Shown piece by piece: positions 40,022 to 51,968 of a DNA stretch of 64,000 nt. This stretch comes from Symbiodinium natans (taxonomy: Eukaryota > Sar > Dinophyceae > Suessiales > Symbiodiniaceae): positions 386,716-450,715 of the forward strand of contig CAJNDS010002391.1 of NCBI GenBank assembly GCA_905221605.1. Direction: 5' to 3'. The notes beneath the pieces are model-generated. The model did not search any database, was not told the DNA's origin, and saw only the letters and a list, made by a program, of their open reading frames with translations. Each line of letters starts with the position of its first letter. Within the stretch, counting starts at the first letter, position 1. The position numbers and the translations under genes are program-made.

Positions 40022-40258
40022 GTGCCCCCCCAAATGCTCCCCTCCTCAACCCAGGACAGCTCTACCGAGGGTGGATATTCCTCCGATGAGGAGATCGTCG
40101 ATGTGGATGTAAGCATTCGTGTTGTATCCGAGAGAGAGTTCCGAAGGAAGGTCTGGGGGATATATTCCGATGATGGATATTCCTCCGATGACTCAGAGCA
40201 AAGCACCCACAGCGTGCGTATTGTGCCTGCTGTTAGTGTTGGATCCTCTTTCCTGTGA
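40022..40258 (+). CDS. Possible acidic coding segment with duplicated GYSSDE/D motif
   Basis: The frame reads Ser/Asp/Glu-rich protein with GYSSDEE and GYSSDDSE encoded by a repeated nucleotide word (GGATATTCCTCCGATGA at about 40,070 and 40,176). It ends in a stop. It resembles an acidic linker or a phospho-acceptor region. No family was recognised. Confidence 0.3.
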   Translation: MPPQMLPSSTQDSSTEGGYSSDEEIVDVDVSIRVVSEREFRRKVWGIYSDDGYSSDDSEQSTHSVRIVPAVSVGSSFL

Positions 40259-40670
40259 CTTAACTGCTCTTGTCTCGAAGAATCCTGCCTAGCTCCGAGC
40301 TTCTAGCTCTACGTAATCTCCGCGACTTGAATCCGAAGAAGTTCGGGTGAGCACAGTTGTGTACAAAGCACGAAACAGGGGTGTGATGGGCCCCAAACGG
40401 GCCCCACACTCCTAAGTTGCCCAGGCACAAGCCTGAACAACCTCAACTCCTCATCGAAACCCCGCTTGGGGTCGCTGGGGAGCCTTGGGGTATTAGTCCG
40501 ATGATCGTTGCACCCCTGCCTGGCCTCAGGGACTCTTCTGAGGCTTCAAAGGATGCGGAAACGCCCCTTACAGGTCCGAGTGAGACTGGAGTCGAGGCAG
40601 GTTGAGCGTACAGTACGAGGCAGTACAGTCATGACACAACCACCCGGGCCGTGCGCACACCTTCTTTGCA

Positions 40671-40689
40671 GGGGGGGGGGGGGGGGGGG
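40671..40689. repeat. Poly-G tract (19 bases)
   Basis: An uninterrupted G run. Confidence 0.85.
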
Positions 40690-43092
40690 AGAATGGGGCG
40701 GAAGGCTTGCTCATCGATTTTGGTGCATTTACAAGTGGTCTTGCGATCTAGAGAGAGACAAGCGACAAGAGAAACGCAGAACAAATAAAGCCTGGGACCT
40801 TGAAACCTCAACCCCCCTTCCTCTGCTTCACACAATGGATTGGAGAAACAGCGATCGATTACTCCGGGCTCCAGGGAAACGTCTGCAGCTGAAAGGCTTG
40901 GTTGAGAGAGGGTGCTTAAAGGCTTCGTTGACTTCTACAAGCATCATCTGTGTTAAGCTTCAAAGTTTCTCTCAGGTGTCGATCACGTAACATACTCGGC
41001 CAGGGGCTGCACCAGCAAACCAAACTCCTTTACCAGGGTCACGGCCTTACAGCGCCGAGAGAAGGAGATGGTTTGCCACTTTTTCTGTTACGACCCGTTC
41101 CCTGCAGCGTTCCAGGCAGAAACCAAACAGCCCGAACTGCTGCCCTTGGGCAGCTTCTGTTCTGTTCTACTCAGAGAACGAAAAGGCAATCCGCTTAAAG
41201 CTGCGAGACTAGAGCAGGTACACACAGCCAAGGCTGTCTAGGGCAAGGCATCTGCCTGCAAGGAATGCGCGGTATCTACCCTTCAAAGGCCGGAGGCTAG
41301 CTCATCAACGAGCGCACTCGCTTGCCACTGCGCGCAGCAAAGAAGACTTTTGCTGTCCTGCAGCATTCCAGGCAGAAGCACTCGCCACTCGCCTGTGGCC
41401 CTTTACGAAAACCTGAAGTGTTCTACAATGCTTTAGGGAGTTTAGGGAGACGAGGCTTGGGGATGTGTGACTTGGGCCTAGGTACAAATCACGGCCAAGG
41501 CGTCTGCCTGCAGGGAATGTGCCAGCGCTACACTTAAAAGGCTGGAGGCCAGCTGATCAACGAGCCCACTTGGTTCAATCAGCAGGAACCAAATGACCAT
41601 GGCGACACGCACGCCTGTTCTGAATAAGTTTCAGTTCGCAAAGGGGGATGGTATCTTCTGATGGAGTCAGTGTGTGCTGTCGTGCTGCCAAGGCTCTTAC
41701 CTCTTGCTATCTAGATATGAATCCGTGAGACACAACGTTCTTTTCGCATAATTCGATGCTTGAGACATCGGAACAAGCTAGAACAGGCTTGGAATAGGTG
41801 CATTTCGTCTTACCAGAAATGCACCCAATGGTCCGGACACCCCGCCACACCCAGAGAACTTGGAAGTCAATCAGAGCCTTGCGGCTGAACTCCCCTAACT
41901 CCAGTTCATTGGTTCTGGGAGCAGGTTGATGTTGGCTTCTGACGATCTGGCTTGTTTTCGGGCATTTTCCACCTTGTGACCCGAAGATCCCACAGTGATA
42001 AGACCAGGGTGCCGGGGGCAGTGCGAAACATAGTTTCAAAGAACCAGAAAGGTCCAGCACACCTATAACACCTTCTCTGGGATTTGGCAGCTTCGTAGAG
42101 TTTCAGCTCCGGATACAGCAGGACCAGGAGATCGGGAGCCAATGCCTGAAACCCCTTGAACCGTCCTTAAGCCTTCAGTGCGCCTATGGGTCCCGAAGTC
42201 CTAAAAACTAGCATTCTGACACGCGAGTATAGCACACCTCTTTGGAACTCCAGACGTTCAGCGACTAGAGCTCATATGAGCTCATATGCCTTAAAGAACC
42301 CGGGGGCTTTCAGGCCGGAGGGTGTAGTCATTCTCTGCTTGGCCCCTCGATCCTGCAGCCCCCCTTTTTACGCGTCATAGGTGCATTGCGCAAGTATCAG
42401 TATGAGTGTGTCCCGAAAGTGTATGCTTTCCCGATAAGCTCCAAGCAAGAGCCAGCATTCCATCAAGAAGCACAGAAGACGTCCAGAATTTTCGGGTTAG
42501 GCTCTGAATCCCTTAGGAGTTTCCCACCCCCACCTCTAAACACTAGGGAAGGAACACGATCTCAGTGTCCTGAGCGGCTTCTGCCAAGTGACCCAACGCT
42601 CGGAGATTCACCGATCAGGGAGTCTCCAGCCACTTGCAAAAGCCTTTAGCAACTTTAGCTTCTAGCCGCCCTAGCTTTCAGTCGCCATCATAGGGGGAAG
42701 GTCCCACGAACTCGGGCTGCGTCAAGGCACATCGCTCGAAAAAATCAGGGCACACTGTTTGTAAAATCTGCTTGTTTTACGAAACACAGGCTTCCACATG
42801 TTCCAGGCGCACGAAGTTTGCAGTTGTCGGATAAGTGAAATGCAGTCGTTGGCGTTCGGGGGACCACCTTCTCCCTGACCACTGCGCACAGCGAAACACG
42901 CTCTTTTTCTTTTTCAGCAGCTGAATTCCTAGACTCGCATCTCCAGCGAGGAGAAAGACGCCGTGTGTTGTAAGTCAACACGACTTCTGCAGGCTTCGTA
43001 GCTGTCTCCAACCCCCTCTTCATGGCTCTTTCAAGGGCCAGGGCTTGGTCAAGTTGCAAGTACTGTAGAGCCATCGAACCCGACAAGTCCAG
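40690..43092. other. Intergenic, weak frames only
   Basis: A minus-strand frame at 41,906-42,142 has moderately protein-like composition. Nothing else is notable. Confidence 0.35.
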
Positions 43093-43239
43093 CTGAGGCT
43101 TGGGAGGCTGCTGGAGGGTTCTTGTCTCAGGGCTCTCTGACGGTTGGCACTCGGATCGCCAGAGGCTCAGACTCGGACCTGTTCAAGCTGGCAAAGTTCC
43201 AGAAGCTCGGACAGGCAGTGTCGGACTTCAAAGCTCTGG
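43093..43239 (+). CDS. Probable exon, unknown protein
   Basis: Bounded by a GTCCAG acceptor and a GC donor (GG|GCATG). Entirely protein-like: AWEAAGGFLSQGSLTVGTRI, then DLFKLAKFQKLGQAVSDFKA. Without the donor the frame would run to a stop at 43,287-43,289 through a hydrophobic end. No family was recognised. Confidence 0.42.
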
Positions 43240-43574
43240 GCATGTTTTTGGCTGGGTTGTTGGCTTTTGGCTTTAGGATTGAAGGTTAATTCAGGAAGAA
43301 GGGAGTGCAACTTTACATATTCGGATTTGGAGGCCGTCTATACTCAGCGTGGCTTTGGCATCTTCACTTCCAGTGGTGCAGCTTCTTCGGAATCTGAAGC
43401 CGAGGCCAAGACTTTTGCCCCAATGCGCTGAAGCCAAGAGCCCCCGCAAATATTCGGGACACATGGTAAGGACCAGCACAAGACATAGACACTGTGCAAG
43501 TATTGCGAAAGACCGAAACCCGAGATCTGCGAAATCTCAGAGAGGAAACTCCCGGGTAGAGGTCCCCTTGCCGC

Positions 43575-43705
43575 CCGGGACACGGAAGACGCGCGGGATG
43601 GGGAGGGACGCGGGGAGACGCGCTGGTCGGGGGAGACGAGACGCGAGGGATGCGGCGAGGGATGCGGTGGACGCGGTGAGTGACACGTGGCAAACGCGGC
43701 AGATG
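43575..43705. repeat. G-rich GACGCG/GATGCGG minisatellite
   Basis: Degenerate repeats of GACGCGGG, GGAGACG and GATGCGGTG with a purine-rich plus strand. Confidence 0.7.
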
Positions 43706-44544
43706 CACTGGTATATGCATGGAGGCGTGCCCAGACATGGGATGCACTAGTAAAGGAGCTCTTGTCGTATGGGCATGCTCTGCAGGGATGCCTCGTTTAA
43801 TTCAGCGGGGCATGCTCTGGCCACTGCTCCGGTGACAGGGACGTTCCTATCGTGCGGGCACGGATGCTTGAGCCATTGGGTAAACATGGATGCTCATATC
43901 GTGCGGGATATAGGACATGGTGCATGTCAGGCCCCACTCAGAGCAAGGTTCTTTGAACAGAACAGACCCTCAAGCATTCAGCCACTTAGGCCGTGATCCC
44001 CCTCCCGAGGCGCTTGTGGCTCCGCTTAAAAGCTCTCTGCCTTGGCTATGAGCGATGAATGAACTCCAACGCACACCCGTAACTTCAGCTGATGTCTGTA
44101 AGGGACCCTATCGGCCCTGTCGGCTGTGCGGAGTCCTGTTGGGTATTGACTTTGGCTTAGACGAGTTCTCAGCTCTGGCCAGGGACTTGTCACCTCCTTC
44201 AATGGAGGCAGCGCTTCTTTGAGTGTTGTGAAAGGAGGACCTCTTCTTTCAAGAAGCATGTGGTGGTTACATTCGGTTAAATGCTGGATGTCTGAGTGGG
44301 GCGCACTTCGCGTTGCCCCACTCGGAGCCCTGTGGTTTTCGGACAGAACGCACTCTTTGGAAGGTTCGGCTGTTGCTGGGCATGTCCTTGCACAAGAGCC
44401 GTAGCCAAGTATCCCGAATCCCAAGTTTCACAATGTTTCGGAAGAAGAGCCTCCTTGGGTTCTTGAGCTTGCAGCCATAGCAGCCTCGAGCCTGGAGCTC
44501 CGGGGCAGATGAAGCGTGAGCAAGGGATGATTGAGCAGGTCCGG
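43706..44544. other. Intergenic, short repeated words
   Basis: GCATGCTCTG and TATCGTGCGGG recur twice each between 43,760 and 43,910. No gene was recognised. Confidence 0.4.
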
Positions 44545-44703
44545 CTGACAAGTCGGAGGAGGATGATCTCGACGACGCTCCTGACGAAGATGACGAGGAG
44601 GAAGCGGAGTTTGCACACGTTGTCACTGCCGTTGATCCCTTTTCTCCCAGCATCCAACCTTGGGGTCAATGCCAGATTCGAAACGCTGATCTGGAACCAC
44701 CCT
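44545..44703 (+). CDS. Possible acidic exon
   Basis: One frame reads DKSEEDDLDDAPDEDDEEEA and continues as ordinary protein to a stop at about 44,703. A GAGCAG acceptor precedes it. Acidic regions of this kind are common in chromatin or ribosome-biogenesis proteins, but no family is assigned. Confidence 0.3.
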
Positions 44704-45929
44704 GAATCCACTGAGAACCTCGACACCGATGAAATTCCCGAAATGAGTAGCTAAAGCTGCTAAACCTTCGGCCCTCCTCCCTTTCTTTCCTCGCCTATTG
44801 GGTAGGATGCCACCCCTTCCGCAAGTGTTCAGGAGGAGCCACCTCCTCCGGGAGCCAGGGACCGACGACTGGGGAATGAACCTTCCGAGATTTCTCTTAT
44901 GGGGGGGGGAGACGTGGCCTTGCTTTTGAAGCTCAATCTGGCTTAGGCGGCTTCGGTTTTTTTTTCGGGTTTCGGGTTGCCAGTTCTGTGCTGAGTTGGA
45001 GGCTGAGGGCTGCCGCAGCGAAGGAGTGAGGCTTTCAGGTCAGGAGACATCGGGGAACACTAAGTTTTTGTGGGGCAGGGTATGGGACGGTACTGGCCCT
45101 CAGGGCACCCTCGACTGGTGAGCACGGAAGCCAGGACGTCCCTGGACAAAAGTATCCAGAAGTCCTCGGCTGTCCCCGCTGAACGGAGGACAAGTTTGGT
45201 GGACCGGCCATGCAGCAGCCCTGGGACAAGGCCCGGATTCAGGGTTCTGAACAAAGGCAAAGAGGGCTTTGGTGCGGGCATCGCGGACATGAAAAGACGC
45301 AGAAGCCGGCACGTAATCTTGTAAGGCCCCACAACATTCAGGCCAAGAGTCGCCTCAAAGCGCAACGATTCCACAAGGGCCCCTCAAGCCCCGAGCATCC
45401 GCCCCCACCACCAGGAAGGTCCTTCATCAGAGGGGGCGATGGATGAGCACAGCCCTCAGCCTGGGTGAGGGGGGGAGGGAGAAGGCAAGGGAAGCACGAG
45501 GGTGGTGAAGGCGAGTGTGAAGGCGAGTTTGCGAGTTCATAAGTAATCAAGGGCACTCAGTGCTGTGCTCGAACCTGGATGCATCTCCCTGAGAGGAGCC
45601 TTGCCGTTGCAGCTCCCTTGCTTTGGCCGTTGTTCAGAAGGCGTGCCGACCGACTTGTTTGAAGAATTTCTGTAAGATGCAATCGCGCAATTTCTCACTG
45701 CCTCTGCAGGCGACGCCGTTTCCGCGAGTTTCTCTGAACATCGGGGACCATGCGCAATCGGCAAAAACCTCGCTGAAATCGAGGCTCTGTTGAGGACTGA
45801 CTGAGAGCGCTCTGTCGATGACAGCAGCAGACCTGTGCGATCTTGGGTTCTGAGTTTCAGGCCGCCGTTCACAGACAAACTCCTGCCAGAGGACTAGAGT
45901 TGACGTCCCCAATGTTTCTGTAGCCTGAC
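44704..45929. other. Intergenic, weak frames only
   Basis: Overlapping minus-strand frames at 45,537-45,912 are open. No clear gene. Confidence 0.35.
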
Positions 45930-46085
45930 TGGGGCAGAAGCTAAGAAATTCAACCGGAAGAGTTTCAGCCTCCGCCCAACGAAGCCAAGCCCGACTCCCG
46001 AGATCCCAAGGCCCCGACCTGCCGAAGCTGAGTCACCCAAAGTGCCAACAGCCCCAGCGCACACACAGACACACACAGAGTCACT
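45930..46085 (+). CDS. Possible Pro-rich exon upstream of the CobW gene
   Basis: The frame reads AEAKKFNRKSFSLRPTKPSP and continues with Pro/Glu-rich sequence to a stop. It could be an N-terminal exon of the GTPase gene 300 bp downstream or unrelated. Confidence 0.25.
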
Positions 46086-46383
46086 CCCATGAGCGATGGA
46101 GACATGGCCCGACCTGGCCTTCCTGTCCCTTCGCTTCAAGTCGAGGGTTTAGGGAGTTTGGGGTCTTTCGTATCCTATTTGGGTTTCAAACTGCTGGGCG
46201 ATCAGGGCCTGGAGTTCTAAGGATCAGCTTCATCGCCTACGGTTGATTGAGACGTTAAACAAGGTTGTGCTGTTTCTTTTCTGAGGTGTCTGGGGGTTGA
46301 AGTGCACAAGTGCTTTGCTGTTTGCTCCACTGTCGTGACACCACCGAAAGAACATTGTCAGCTCCCCGTCGACTTGGAACCAG

Positions 46384-48686
46384 AACCGAATCGAAGCGCG
46401 AAACCCCAAGGTGTCCATCCTCACTGGCTTCTTGGGCGCCGGCAAGACCACCCTTCTGAACCGCATCCTCCAAAATCGACAAGGTTGGGGGAATCCCACC
46501 TTCTTAGGGCATCAAACTGTTGTATAAGGCTTCCGTCCAAGCCTGGGCATCTGAACGAGCACGATTGCACAATCCTGAGGCGCCCGCGTGGCAGTATTTG
46601 TTAACGAGTTTGGCGCCGTGGACATTGACGGTGACTTGATTCGATGGCAAGGGCACGTCGACGAGCAGAGGCTTCGGCATGCGCCTAACAGAAGACTTCT
46701 GCACTGCCATGCAGTCGAAGTCTTAGGCGGCTGAAGGTTGCTAATCAGGAGGTGCATTGCCTACTTGATGCTTCAGTTTTCTCAGGGCACAACACCACAC
46801 GTTGGGGGCATAGCCAAGCCAAAACGAGGCAGAACCTTGACCGAAAGCTCTCTGCCGCGACTTCCATTCAGCCATGCAGGGTGGTCACCTTGGACAACGG
46901 CTGCATGTGCTGCGAGGCACGAAGTCTGATTTCGGGCAGCCTGCGTCGCTGGTTTAGCTGGCTTAGGGTTGGTTTCATTGGGGGCCAGGCGCTTGCTTCC
47001 CGCCTCGTCCGGGACGGTTCCATTGGGCTGAGCATACAACGATGGTCGCAATGCACCCGAGCCCTTATCCTTATCCTCGGCCGAGTTCTTGCAGATGACA
47101 AAAGCACTGGAAACAATAGGCCGCAACACAGACTACAATACGACAACAAAAGCAAGAGCGTGATCAAGAAGAAGAAGAAGGGCTGAGGTCTTTGTGACAA
47201 GCTCGAAGAAGACTCCTTCGACCCGGCGATGTCTCACCTGAAGGTTTAGTCTCGACCCTGTGCAACGCAGGTGAACGCGGACTTGCGGCGACAGCTGCGA
47301 AGCTTGCTGAAGGCGACCTGGAACCACTCCACGACTTCTCATGAATACAGGGCGTCCTTACTACGATTAGGAGGCGACCGAAGGTTGATGGAAACAGTTT
47401 TGCCTTATGTTTTGCCACATTAGATCATCTTGCGCATGGCATCCCGGTGGCTTAAACCTGTATGCTGTGGATGCCCGCACTTGAATTCCCTCCATTGGAA
47501 TCTTGGGCGATTAGGCAAGTGGGCAATGTGGGCAAGCCGCACGCGACACATCACGTGAGCAGCGTAAGGCACGTGCGGATCAAGTCGAACAGCTGGCTGG
47601 CATCTTAGCATTTAGGGTTGGCACCCCCATTTCCTGTCCCGCAAGGCCGGGGATTTTCTAGACTTCCAAACCCAGCCTCCGCACCGATGAGGGTGAGCCG
47701 TGACCCGGCCCTCAAAGTACATGCCAAAATCCCCAAGACCACAAGGACCTGATCGTCATCGAAACGAGCGGCCTCTGTGACCCAGGCACGCATCTGGATC
47801 TGAAAAAATCAAGCCACAGACCTGGCTTGGAGCGATCCTGCCTGCTTTCTAGGAGCTCTACTACTGCATGGCAACAACATCAGCTGCAGCGGATGTGTTG
47901 GGCAGGTCCTGTGCTTGACACGCTGTCCCAGTTGGACGACCTGGCGGGAGAGCTCAGTTGTCGGTTCTGTTAGAGGTAAGTGTTGCAGCGGCACTCAGAC
48001 AAGTGGGCCGCACGACGGTATAAGAAGTCCCAAGCAGCCCATTCCCCCAAATCCCAAGGCTTCTTGGGCTCCGGGCAGGAGATCAGGTCTCTGGACTTAC
48101 ACGCGGGTGGTGCTGAGGCCTTCTCCTTGCACTTGGACACCGCCACCTCCCTAGCCTTGCGCAGATTGGACCGGTCCCTCTGACGGCTTGGGACTGATTA
48201 GGGTAATTTCGGGTTTGGCTGGGTTGATTTTTTGCTCGGGTCAATTCGACTCTCCATCTGCGCAGAGTCCTACACGAGCCTTCCAGCCCCTCAGACTCCC
48301 GAGAGCGGTTCACCCTGATGGCTTGTAAACACCCCCAGCACTACTCTTTCATAGAAACAGTGAGTCAGTTCTGACGAAGCCTAGATCCCAGAGGCTCCGA
48401 ATGGCATGTCTGTGGCTTCCAGAGAACCCCGGAGGGTCGATGGAAGTGGGTTTCTTGTTGCTCTCTGCAGTCGAGGGCTTCAGAGTTCGGTTCTGAGCAC
48501 TGGTACAGGGTAGCTTCACATCGAGCCCTAGGTTCGCGGCGGGATGTGTATCTTGCACAGTTCCAGGCATGCAAAGAGGTTTAGGATGGATTGTTGGAGC
48601 CCTCTCAACAGAGTTGCACAGCTACAGCTGAGGTCGTGACCGTTGTGGATGCGAGCCACTTCAACGAGTCCACTTGCTTGCCCAAG
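46384..48686 (+). CDS. CobW-family GTPase (metal-trafficking G protein), seven exons
   Basis: Exons inferred from motif order and phase: 46,384-46,483 (VSILTGFLGAGKTTLLNRIL, Walker A); 46,580-46,652 (VAVFVNEFGAVDIDGDLI, joined to exon 1 through a shared Gly codon); 46,880-46,916 (VVTLDNGCMCCE, the CxCC metal motif); 47,271-47,312 (VNADLRRQLRSLLK); one ending at 47,785 (DLIVIETSGLCDPG, Walker B region, start unsure); 47,906-47,956 (PVLDTLSQLDDLAGEL); 48,628-48,686 (EVVTVVDASHFNES). Phases fit at every join I could test. Donors are GT for introns 1 and 6 and GC for the rest. CobW proteins bind GTP and deliver zinc or cobalt to client proteins. The NKxD guanine motif and C-terminal domain were not found, so the gene is either incomplete here or has further unrecognised exons. 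Confidence 0.85.
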
Positions 48687-48966
48687 GCTGCTGAGGCCCC
48701 GGGTTCCTTGGCATATTTTTTGCGTGGGGTGTCCAGGATATGTCGAACCTGGTGCTTTCCTTACCTCAGGGTTGGGGGTGTCTAAGTTGTTGGGTTTGTG
48801 CTTACGCGGCTTGAGACACGTTTCCATGGATGCCTTCCAAAGGATTGAAAGTTATGTGCTATGCCCTTGTTATGTCGAGGTTTTGAGAAGTTAGCCATAG
48901 CATCTTCGCGCAGCATGTTGAAGCTATTTCATATGATGAAGGCTCCAAGGGCTCCAGGGGCTCCAG

Positions 48967-49212
48967 GGCCGACAAGCGCCTCGCAAGAATGAGCGAAACC
49001 CGGCACGGGAGAGGAAAGCTAGGAAAGCAGCTCCTGCAACCCCGGCCATTGCCCTGCCCAAGCCCAAAACTCTGGTATCCTTCGGTCATACTCAAGTACT
49101 CAAGCCTTACATGCGAAGCCCTGCGAAGCCTGTTCAGTCCCAGTTGTTCGAACTCTTCGTACTCCGCCTTATCAGCCTAGAAAACCCTCGTTCCAGCTCG
49201 GACACCAAATAG
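48967..49212 (+). CDS. Possible basic exon, perhaps the CobW gene's 3' end
   Basis: A CTCCAG acceptor opens a phase-0 frame, which matches the phase of the last CobW exon. It is Lys/Arg/Pro/Ala-rich, then ordinary protein (LFELFVLRLISLENP), to a stop at 49,210-49,212. If joined, the GTPase would end in a basic tail instead of the usual C-terminal domain. Confidence 0.33.
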   Translation, partial: GRQAPRKNERNPARERKARKAAPATPAIALPKPKTLVSFGHTQVLKPYMRSPAKPVQSQLFELFVLRLISLENPRSSSDTK

Positions 49213-50511
49213 GTGCAGCTTTTGCATGCACATTCCAGCACCTGAGGCTCACTTTGACAGATCATAAAGAACATAGCTGCAGTGTTCAGCCAAAATTTTT
49301 TGGGTCATCGCTTGAGCTTCAAGGGTTTTGCAGCCTATGCGATCAGGAGCTCGGCGTCCAGAGCACGGCATCGCAACAACTGAAGCACCTTGGCGCAGTG
49401 TGAAGAAAAACTCGAAGTTTGTTAAAAACTGCAGAGGCCCTCGAATGCATCTCCAGAGCCGGCACCTATACTCCATCCGAAGCACTAGGTTCCCTGCACA
49501 TGCTGCGGACTACGTAGGAAGCCCCCCGTAAAAATCAGAATTTGGCGCCCGGAGAGGGCTCTCCTCACGGCTCCTTCGCTGCTTGTTTCGTGCGAGTTTG
49601 CTTACAAGATTTTACAAGGTTGCAACGGTTTCTCCTCACTTCTCGCGGCTTCGAGGGTGGGGTGGCCTCTCAGCGTTCTCAGCGCCCAGGTACTGCGACC
49701 TGATCCTCTTGTGCCGGCACACGTTTGTCAGTGAAAGCTTCAGGTGTGACATGTGGAGACCTGGTTGCCACGACTCAGAAAACCCTCAGCACCGATTCAA
49801 AAAATCACACGGAGCTCTTGCCCACAGTCTCTACCCTTGAATTGGTGATTTGGAGGTTCTGAGGAACGCAGCTCAGAAAAGTATGCCAGGAACAAATGCG
49901 ACCTGCTGGGCGGGGTCGCATCCGCGGCCGCAGATCGGGCGGAGGTTCGGGCTGGGCCTCATCTTGGGCTCTAAGCAACTGTGCACAATGTGCAAATTGA
50001 AGTGCAGATCCATGCAGATCCATTCGCTTCTCTTGTCCCTCCTACAAATAGCGTGTTAGGGCAGAGAGTCATCGGGTCGGGCGCGTAGGGCACTACGAGA
50101 ATGCCTTGTACAAAACCTATACGAGAGCCAGGGGGCTGGGATGCTTGGGCAGGGCTTCTCGCATCTACGCCAGGAATCCTTGCAGAAGCTCCTCGGGGCA
50201 CAGTCGACCGCGCTGGGCTCGGAAAGAGGCATTTATCCTCCCTCCATTGACTGGCTGAGATTGGGGAACTAAGGATCTGGCTTTGGATAGCGGGCTGGAA
50301 CGAGAACAGGGTTTAGGCTTCATCGGTTGGATGCAAGTTCAGCCCTTGGGCCTTCCCGTCAAAACCTGAACAAGTGAAGTTCCAAAATCCTGAAGAACGA
50401 AGCCGGCAAGCCTTGATTCCTGGACCTCAGCGTTCCTTGGAACCCTGAGGCCCTTACTTAGGTTTCTCGCGCCAGTCTTCCCTTAGCGTGGCTATGGCTA
50501 CTTCCTGGCAG
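49213..50511. other. Intergenic, nothing recognised
   Basis: Only weak open frames. Confidence 0.35.
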
Positions 50512-50757
50512 AGAGCGAATCGGAACACGGCTCCACCAGAGACAAGCCGCGAAACAAAGGGCCATCCAGGCTATCCACATGAAATCCGTTTCTCAGCCTT
50601 CACTGCTGAAACTGAAGGCCGTGGCCAACGTGTCTGCACCCTTCAATGCTTACGAGGGGATAGCAGCCTTCTTCTCAGGCGGCTCCACGTATCATCCGTG
50701 CAGCCCACGCAGAAGTGGCCCGAACCACAGCACCTCTTTGGTGTCTTTGGTCTGAGG
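50512..50757 (+). CDS. Possible exon, unknown helical protein
   Basis: After a CTGGCAG acceptor the frame reads HQRQAAKQRAIQAIHMKSV and then LLKLKAVANVSAPFNAYEGI, clearly protein-like. It decays into non-coding composition before the stop. No family was recognised. Confidence 0.3.
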
Positions 50758-51844
50758 GCTTTGGAGGGGATCTCAGTGTGTTTCCTACGATGGCTGTTTA
50801 CCGAAATCTGTGAGGACTTGGAATGTCTCGGAATTGGGGATTTGCGTCTAAGCCTTGTGGCTGCTGAAGATGTGTCGGGCTTAAGAATCCCAAGTGCTCT
50901 GAGTGCACTCCTCGAAGTGGACGAGCTCGGAGACTGTCGCAGACCCTTGACTGTACCTTTGTAGCCATTGTAGCCCCTTTGCCCTCGGGCTGAGGATCTG
51001 GCCTTGCTGACATCGTGGGACGACCAGGACGCCAGGGTGCCCAAGCTGCGATGAAGCCCCCTGCAACCTCAGCTCTCGGCCACAATCTTTGCAGGAAAAA
51101 GTCTTCAAGTGCTAAGAGGTTGCTGAAACACGATCTGAAAGTCGCATTCATGCCAAGAACGCGAGAACACAAGGCTGCAGCCCAAGGTATGCGCTCCAAC
51201 AAGGCCGAAACAAGCTGCAAAACCTCACATCCTGAACCTTGCAAAACCTCAGATCCGACCTCTACACCTCATACAGCCCCTCAGCCGAGGATACTGCGGG
51301 TGACGTGGCAGAAGCGGCGCACCTCACTCAGCCAAAAGGGTCCTGCAATGTGGGGGTTGAGGGCACGGCGAGAGTGGGGGTGGGGGGGGCGAAGGGGGGG
51401 CCCTGCATCTAAGGAGGAGTAGGCCTGCAGCTTGCTGAGGGATTCGGGCCCCAGGTTTTGGCTCGATCATTCTGTGAGGGGCACTTTATTCGGTCCCCGC
51501 AGGTGGATGCTTATTTCGCTGGGTGGAAGTTGAGGTTCTGAACAGATCTGCGCAGCGCTAGTGCCAGCGTATCATGATGCCTCGAAAGCATGCCTGCTCT
51601 GCACTGAGATGAAATAAGGCTAAGGAAGCAGTCAAAACGCCACTAATCCAGCAGCTCTTCTTCACGAGAGCACCACGCGTTAGACCACCACCAAGGCCCA
51701 CCAAGAGGCGCCGCGTGAGCGAGAAACTTGTGGCGCGGTGCCGAGTACTCGCCAGATGCGCCTGGTATGAGCTTGGGAACCTACACCAACGGTAAATGCG
51801 TTGTAGAATCACGTAGGGCTTTCAGCAACGTCAAAACAGGACCC
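50758..51844. other. Intergenic, overlapping weak frames
   Basis: Plus- and minus-strand frames overlap at 50,798-51,422; neither is convincing. Confidence 0.35.
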
Positions 51845-51968
51845 TCGAATGGCTCTTGGCAGCCCAGGAACCATTCGTCGAATGGTTTTCGTAGCCCGGA
51901 AACCATTCGAATGATTTTGATAGCCCAGAAACCGTTTGTTCTCGAATGGTTTTTGGTAGCCGACAGTT
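51845..51968. repeat. Array of four tandem hairpin units
   Basis: Each 30-40 bp unit has GAATGGTTT, then a GTAGCCC-containing loop, then AAACCATTC. Unit 2 pairs perfectly over 9 bp; units 1 and 3 have mismatches; unit 4 lacks its right arm. Adjacent units also form the palindrome AACCATTCG-T-CGAATGGTT. Confidence 0.75.

Noticed and set aside
51845-51968. CRISPR-like array
   Set aside because: There are no unique spacers of constant length; units are diverged hairpins and the genome is eukaryotic.
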